A DNA stretch of 11,157 bases from Actinidia chinensis (taxonomy: Eukaryota > Streptophyta > Magnoliopsida > Ericales > Actinidiaceae), in NCBI GenBank assembly GCA_009663005.1, contig VIGQ01001023.1, positions 1 through 11,157 of the forward strand, given 5' to 3'. This document shows positions 7,926 through 11,157 of this stretch, one piece after another. How positions within the stretch are numbered: the stretch's first letter is position 1; every line of letters begins with the position of its first letter. Position numbers and translations under genes: made by a program. The notes under the pieces were generated by a model. The model did no database searches, had not been told where the DNA came from, and worked only from the letters and a program-made list of their open reading frames with translations.

Positions 7926-9354
7926 AGTGAGAATAGACTCAGTGAAATCACAACAGCTATTAGATTAACTCAAACCGAATTTCAACCGTAAGATAGTGAG
8001 AGATAATTTTGAGATTCAAAACCCAGATGTCTTATATTATATATTGCATTTTTTTGTTTTTTTTTTTTTTGTGTTTAGGCAAGTTGCACAAAATATATTA
8101 GATTTTTTTTTGAAAGTCTTTATTATGTCTTTGAACATCAAGATATCTTGCACCCGTGTTTGTTAGAAAAAAATTACTATTTTATCAGAATTTCTATAAA
8201 AAGAAATTACACCCGTACTATGTAGCACAATTTTTGCAATTTTGAAAATGTCGAAAGTCCATGTGGAGGTGTTTCGAAATCACCCTCCATAATCGCTACT
8301 TTGGGTACTTTGGTCATATTGTTTCTTTAATTATTTTTTAATCTCCTCCATGAAAATCATTTTACCTCTATTACAAATTCATTTTAAGCTTTTTTTTCCA
8401 AACCAGCATACTCAAATTTTCAATTTAACATCCCGTTTTTATCAATACGCTTCGGTGATTTTTTGTTCAAGTTTAAGAAATTTATTTGGATCTTTGTTTT
8501 TGAATTGTGGTATAGAATCTCGACGATTTTGATGGAGTTGGTATCAAATTATTGGAACCCTTTTCGTTGGATAGTATTTTTCACATGTAAGGGGTATAGC
8601 TAAATGAATTTCCTATTTTGACAAATAAAAAATAAAAATTAGGAAACCAAATGAACTTTTGGTCCAACTTGAGAAAATAAAATTTAACTCTTATTTTTAG
8701 TGGCCTAATTTTGTTTTTGCCTTTTTAAACAATACTCTTTTTGCAATCTCCAGTTATTTAAACTAGTATCATTCAATTATGTAATACCGATATTTAATCA
8801 ATTTAATTTTTCTCATGACAATCTTCCTGCAATCTTACAAATAAACAATCATTTACCATAATGTATTTAGGTCCTGACTCTAATCCTCAAATTTCAGCGA
8901 AGGTTTCAAATATTCAACTTTTGGTACAATCGAGGATCAATAAATTTATTTAGATTATTTTTGTCTTTTTGAGAACTCTTTTTATATTTAGTCATTTCTT
9001 TTTATTTGTTTTCTATTTTTTTTATTGGAGGAAATCAAAAAACTAAAAAAATAATTTTTCTAGGTAGGCTTGTTTTGTGGTTGGGGGGGGAGGCTTGATT
9101 TGGTGAAGGAACACAAAATATAAATGAAAAAGAAAAATGTAATGGGCGTCGAACTTTCTCGTCTACATTTTTTTACTCACGACATACGAATCCAAACACA
9201 ACTAGAGAAAACAATTAAAATGAATATTTTTAGAGAACTTTAGTGGGGATTTATATTTTTTTTGTGTTAGTTTTTAAATTCTTCTTATTAAAATGCATTT
9301 TAAAAAAAATAAAATTTTTAAAAATCAGGATGAATTATGCAAAAAAAAAAACAA
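7926..9354. other. AT-rich intergenic stretch without a supported gene
   Basis: I find no conserved open frame, RNA gene or clear transposon here. It holds a poly-T tract (8049-8070), an imperfect hairpin (8264-8289), a G8 run (9083-9090) flanked by a direct AGGCTTG repeat (9066-9072 and 9091-9097), and many short A/T runs. The 60-codon plus-strand frame at 8350-8532 is rich in F, L, N and I, as expected of AT-rich non-coding DNA, and has no visible domain. Confidence 0.6.
8264..8289. repeat. Near-perfect palindrome
   Basis: TGGAGGTG and CACCCTCCA face each other around TTTCGAAAT, with one unpaired C in the right arm. The loop itself contains the palindrome TTTCGAAA, so the whole can fold into one long stem. 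Nothing nearby shows what it does. Confidence 0.55.
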
Positions 9355-9443
9355 AGGGTTTGACTCTGTAAATAAATTAAACTCTAGAGTTTCAATTCTA
9401 ATAAATCAAATCTTGTAGTTTTAATTCGGTAACAATTTAAAAC
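9355..9443. repeat. Three degenerate repeats of about 30 bp
   Basis: Units start at 9355 (AGGGTTTGACTCTGTAAATA), 9386 (AGAGTTTCAATTCTAATAAA) and 9415 (GTAGTTTTAATTCGGTAACA). They share the pattern R-GTTT-AATTC-TAA with spacings of 31 and 29 bp. The junction of the first two forms the perfect 14-bp palindrome AAACTCTAGAGTTT (9379-9392). Phrases of this kind are common in decayed plant transposon DNA, but I cannot name the element. Confidence 0.5.
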
Positions 9444-9473
9444 AACCGTTAATTCTCCGTCTATTCAGGACAC

Positions 9474-9489
9474 GGAACCACCTGGTTCC
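9474..9489. repeat. Short perfect hairpin
   Basis: GGAACCA and TGGTTCC pair perfectly around a CC loop, just after the three 30-bp repeats. It may mark the edge of the same decayed element. Confidence 0.45.
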
Positions 9490-9658
9490 CGCCCAAAATG
9501 AAAAAAAAAAAAAAAGATTTTATATTGCTACTTCTTTTTAACAGTCTAATTGAAACCAAGTAACAAAACAAATAATAATAAAAAAATTTAAGTTTCGTAT
9601 TTATTTAAAGAGACCAAATATTTATGCCATTTTAAAATAAGAATGGTTTTATTAGGAC

Positions 9659-9698
9659 TTTTTTTTAAAAAAAGAAAAAAAAAAAAAAAAAAAAAAAA
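9659..9698. repeat. T-run and long poly-A tract
   Basis: Eight T's are followed by A7-G-A24, ending directly before the TATA-like box at 9700. It could be the poly-A tail of an old retroposed sequence lying to its left, but no target duplication is visible. It could also be a nucleosome-excluding tract of the promoter. Confidence 0.7.
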
Positions 9699-9699
9699 G

Positions 9700-9709
9700 C
9701 ATATATAAC
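9700..9709 (+). promoter_or_regulatory. TATA-like box for the downstream gene
   Basis: CATATATAAC directly follows a long poly-A tract and lies about 290 nt before the proposed start codon. This would imply a leader of roughly 260 nt. Other AT-rich words nearer the gene could serve instead, so the assignment is weak. Confidence 0.25.
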
Positions 9710-9785
9710 GCGGTTTCAGTAGATTTTGGGAGGGAAGCAAGAAGGCAGCAGTTAGTTTATTATCCCTAGGGCGACTAAAAACTAA

Positions 9786-9845
9786 TAGATGATTTAATTG
9801 CCTACAAATGAACGGTAGATGATTTAATTTAGACAATTAAATCAT
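9786..9845. repeat. Direct repeat and perfect hairpin upstream of the gene
   Basis: TAGATGATTTAATT occurs at 9786-9799 and again at 9816-9829. Its inverted form AATTAAATCAT follows at 9835-9845 and pairs with 9819-9829 as a perfect 11-bp stem with a 5-nt loop (TAGAC). The element lies about 150 nt before the proposed start codon, in promoter or leader position. Confidence 0.65.
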
Positions 9846-9957
9846 AAAATTAATTTGTTTTTATGTAATTTTTCTAAAAAACTAACTAAAATAAAAAAAT
9901 ATCTAAAAAAAATCATTAATTTAGCCCTCACGTTTTTTCCACGCTATCGCATGATCA

Positions 9958-9995
9958 GGAGAGGAGAGGAGAGAGATAAAACCCTAGAAGAGAAA
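9958..9995 (+). promoter_or_regulatory. GA-rich leader with AAACCCTAG
   Basis: A GGAGAGGAGAGGAGAGAG stretch is followed by AAACCCTAG (9978-9986), one base from the telo-box AAACCCTAA, about ten bases before the ATG. GA/CT-rich leaders with AACCCTA words are typical of plant 5' UTRs, which supports a true gene start here. Confidence 0.45.
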
Positions 9996-10156
9996 ATGCC
10001 GCTGAAGATGGTGGATGGGAAGCCGGCGTCGGCACCTTTGACGGCACGTGTGTCGGTTCAGCAGTTCAGTTCGGAAGGAAACAGAGAAGAAAGGCCAATC
10101 TCATCCTCTTCTTGGCCGGGCACAAAGACCCTTCCACCTCTCTCCGCTGTGCCCCG
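9996..10156 (+). CDS. Probable first coding exon of an unrecognised plant gene (5' partial)
   Basis: The ATG at 9996 opens a frame beginning MPLKMVDGKPASAPLTARVS. Residues about 36-39 are four serines (SSSS) and the segment is Ser/Pro-rich, suggesting a disordered N-terminus. There is no signal peptide or membrane segment. An upstream in-frame ATG at 9855 would add 47 residues of AT-rich sequence encoding mostly K, I, L and F, so I prefer 9996, which follows a plant-like leader. The ATG at 10008 (Met5, with A at -3 and G at +4) is an alternative start. GC content rises sharply across this stretch and falls again after about 10156. The best 5' splice site is CCCCG|GTATTA (GT at 10157-10158), giving 53 full codons and two extra bases. 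Unspliced, the frame stops at TAG 10200-10202 as a 68-residue protein, which I find less likely. I do not recognise the family, and no second exon can be placed with confidence. Confidence 0.5.
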
Positions 10157-10179
10157 GTATTATACCCAAAACACACATT

Positions 10180-10206
10180 CTATCTATACACACAATCTAT
10201 AGATAG
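10180..10206 (+). repeat. Perfect inverted repeat next to the proposed donor
   Basis: CTATCTATA (10180-10188) and TATAGATAG (10198-10206) form a 9-bp stem with a 9-nt loop, starting 23 nt after the proposed exon end. In RNA it would be A-U rich and only modestly stable. Confidence 0.55.
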
Positions 10207-10289
10207 TTCATTGTATATGCGATGCGATTCCCCTCTGTTTTGATGTTTGTTTTTACATAGACGGATTCAGGATTCTAATTTTGGGTCCA

Positions 10290-10870
10290 AAATGATGTGT
10301 AAAACACTAATTTGGAAAATTTGCAAGAAATTTGAAGTCAATATCATTGCTAACTAATGCAAGATCTTCAATTTTGAAGATTCATTTCCATTCTGTGAAA
10401 CTGAGCAAGAAATTAACCATTTGTCAAGACTTTGAAGTATATTATCACTTTTTGACAAGACAAAATATATTTAATTTCATGTAACCATGCTTGAAATTGA
10501 GCTAATAATTAAACAATTTCATATGATATTCTTTAACTTGCATACACATTGGTTTGGCAAACAATTATAGTTTGGGTTGCGAACATTTATAGTTGTAAAA
10601 TTCTCTGACAACTGCGCTAAAGTATTAACAATTCATAGGTGTGCAAAATGATATTGTAACCAAATTTTAAAATTTGTAAGAAATTGAAAGTACAATATCA
10701 CTTTGTACTAAGACAAATGTATCAATGTCATATAACCATGGCTTTGAAATGAGCTAAAATTAACATTTTAGTAGGAGATTCTTTAATCCGGCATACACTG
10801 GTTTGCGAACATTATAGTTTGGGGTGCGGACTATAGTTGTGAAATGTTTTACAAACTTTAAAAGGCTATT
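10290..10870. repeat. Degenerate tandem duplication inside the probable intron
   Basis: Two copies of a roughly 200-bp segment lie at about 10415-10615 and 10665-10870, offset by about 250 bp. Shared landmarks are TATCACTTT (about 10444 and 10694), TAACCATG (about 10482 and 10733), GATATTCTTTAA versus GAGATTCTTTAA, and ATTATAGTTTGGG (about 10564 and 10811). The start of the second copy (AATGAT...TTGTAAGAAATTG-AAGT...CAATATCA) also matches 10290-10350, so a third, shorter piece is present. Indels are frequent, so it is old. I do not recognise the repeated element. Confidence 0.7.
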
Positions 10871-11157
10871 ATTGGTGTGTTTGTTTTTTTAAGTTTTGAC
10901 GGGTTGCTGCAATCACCCCCCTTGGATTTCATCTTGATTGGACTCTTTGTGCCAGACATAAGATTAGCAGCACATACCAACATTTATGTATTGTTTTATC
11001 TTTTGAATTTGAATTAAGCCTTAAGAGCTTAGAACAAACGACACCCATCATCTGAAACGTCACTGTATTATGTGTACCCAAGTTCTAACTTGTTTTGTGT
11101 GTTATACCCAATTTTTTATTGTTTAGCAGCAATACCTATTTTTTTTATCTTATCTTG

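Larger units (their letters stand above)
10157..11157 (+). other. Probable first intron (runs to the window end or near it)
   Basis: The AT-rich sequence after the donor has stops in all frames and no conserved coding segment. TTTTTTATTGTTTAGCAG (ending 11129) has the form of a 3' splice site, but the 28 bases after it are too few to test. The stretch contains a hairpin next to the donor and a degenerate internal duplication, listed separately. Confidence 0.4.

Noticed and set aside
8350..8532. 60-codon plus-strand frame
   Set aside because: Amino-acid content is that of translated AT-rich DNA, with no leader, no domain and no conserved context.
9588..9836. Minus-strand 82-codon frame with a run of phenylalanines
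   Set aside because: The phenylalanine run is simply the antisense of the poly-A tract at 9675-9698. The frame also crosses the proposed promoter and hairpin.

Overview
This window looks like nuclear DNA from a flowering plant, most likely a dicot. It is very AT-rich with long A and T runs, has almost no long open frames, and carries plant promoter words (AAACCCTAA telo-box, TGGGCC site II). I see no complete protein-coding gene, tRNA, rRNA or CRISPR array. Nearly all open frames are chance frames in AT-rich repeats.

Positions 1-7925 are a decayed head-to-tail array of one unusual unit. Its first block (A, beginning TCACTAAAAA-gATCGTCA) recurs near 1, 3082, 5540 and 7392, so the spacing shrinks: about 3081, 2458 and 1852 bp, then a 534-bp truncated last copy. 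The unit is modular: A; B (telo-box, ATTACCTG, GA-rich stretch); F (present only in units 1 and 2); C (GGGCCC-like box followed by CAATAATTGCTAC); E (CAACTTGTAG region); D (hairpin and GGATGACTCATATCC region). Unit 1 contains C and E twice, so it is probably two units fused after losing their middle. Two foreign-looking GC-richer pieces interrupt the array: 976-1303 in unit 1 and about 6309-6550 in unit 3. Read on the minus strand, every unit has the order site II/CCAAT, CT-rich leader, CAG|GTAAT donor-like junction, telo-box. That is how the promoter and first 5' UTR intron of a plant housekeeping gene would look. The array may therefore descend from a duplicated or captured gene 5' end.

Positions 7926-9700 are AT-rich intergenic DNA with small palindromes, homopolymers, one trio of about 30-bp repeats (9355-9443) and no gene I can support.

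Positions 9700-11157 probably hold the 5' end of a real plus-strand gene. They contain a TATA-like box, an AT-rich stretch with a perfect hairpin, a GA-rich leader with AAACCCTAG, an ATG at 9996, and a coding exon of much higher GC ending near 10156 at a GT donor. The rest of the window would be its first intron, which contains a degenerate tandem duplication (10290-10870). I do not recognise the encoded N-terminus.
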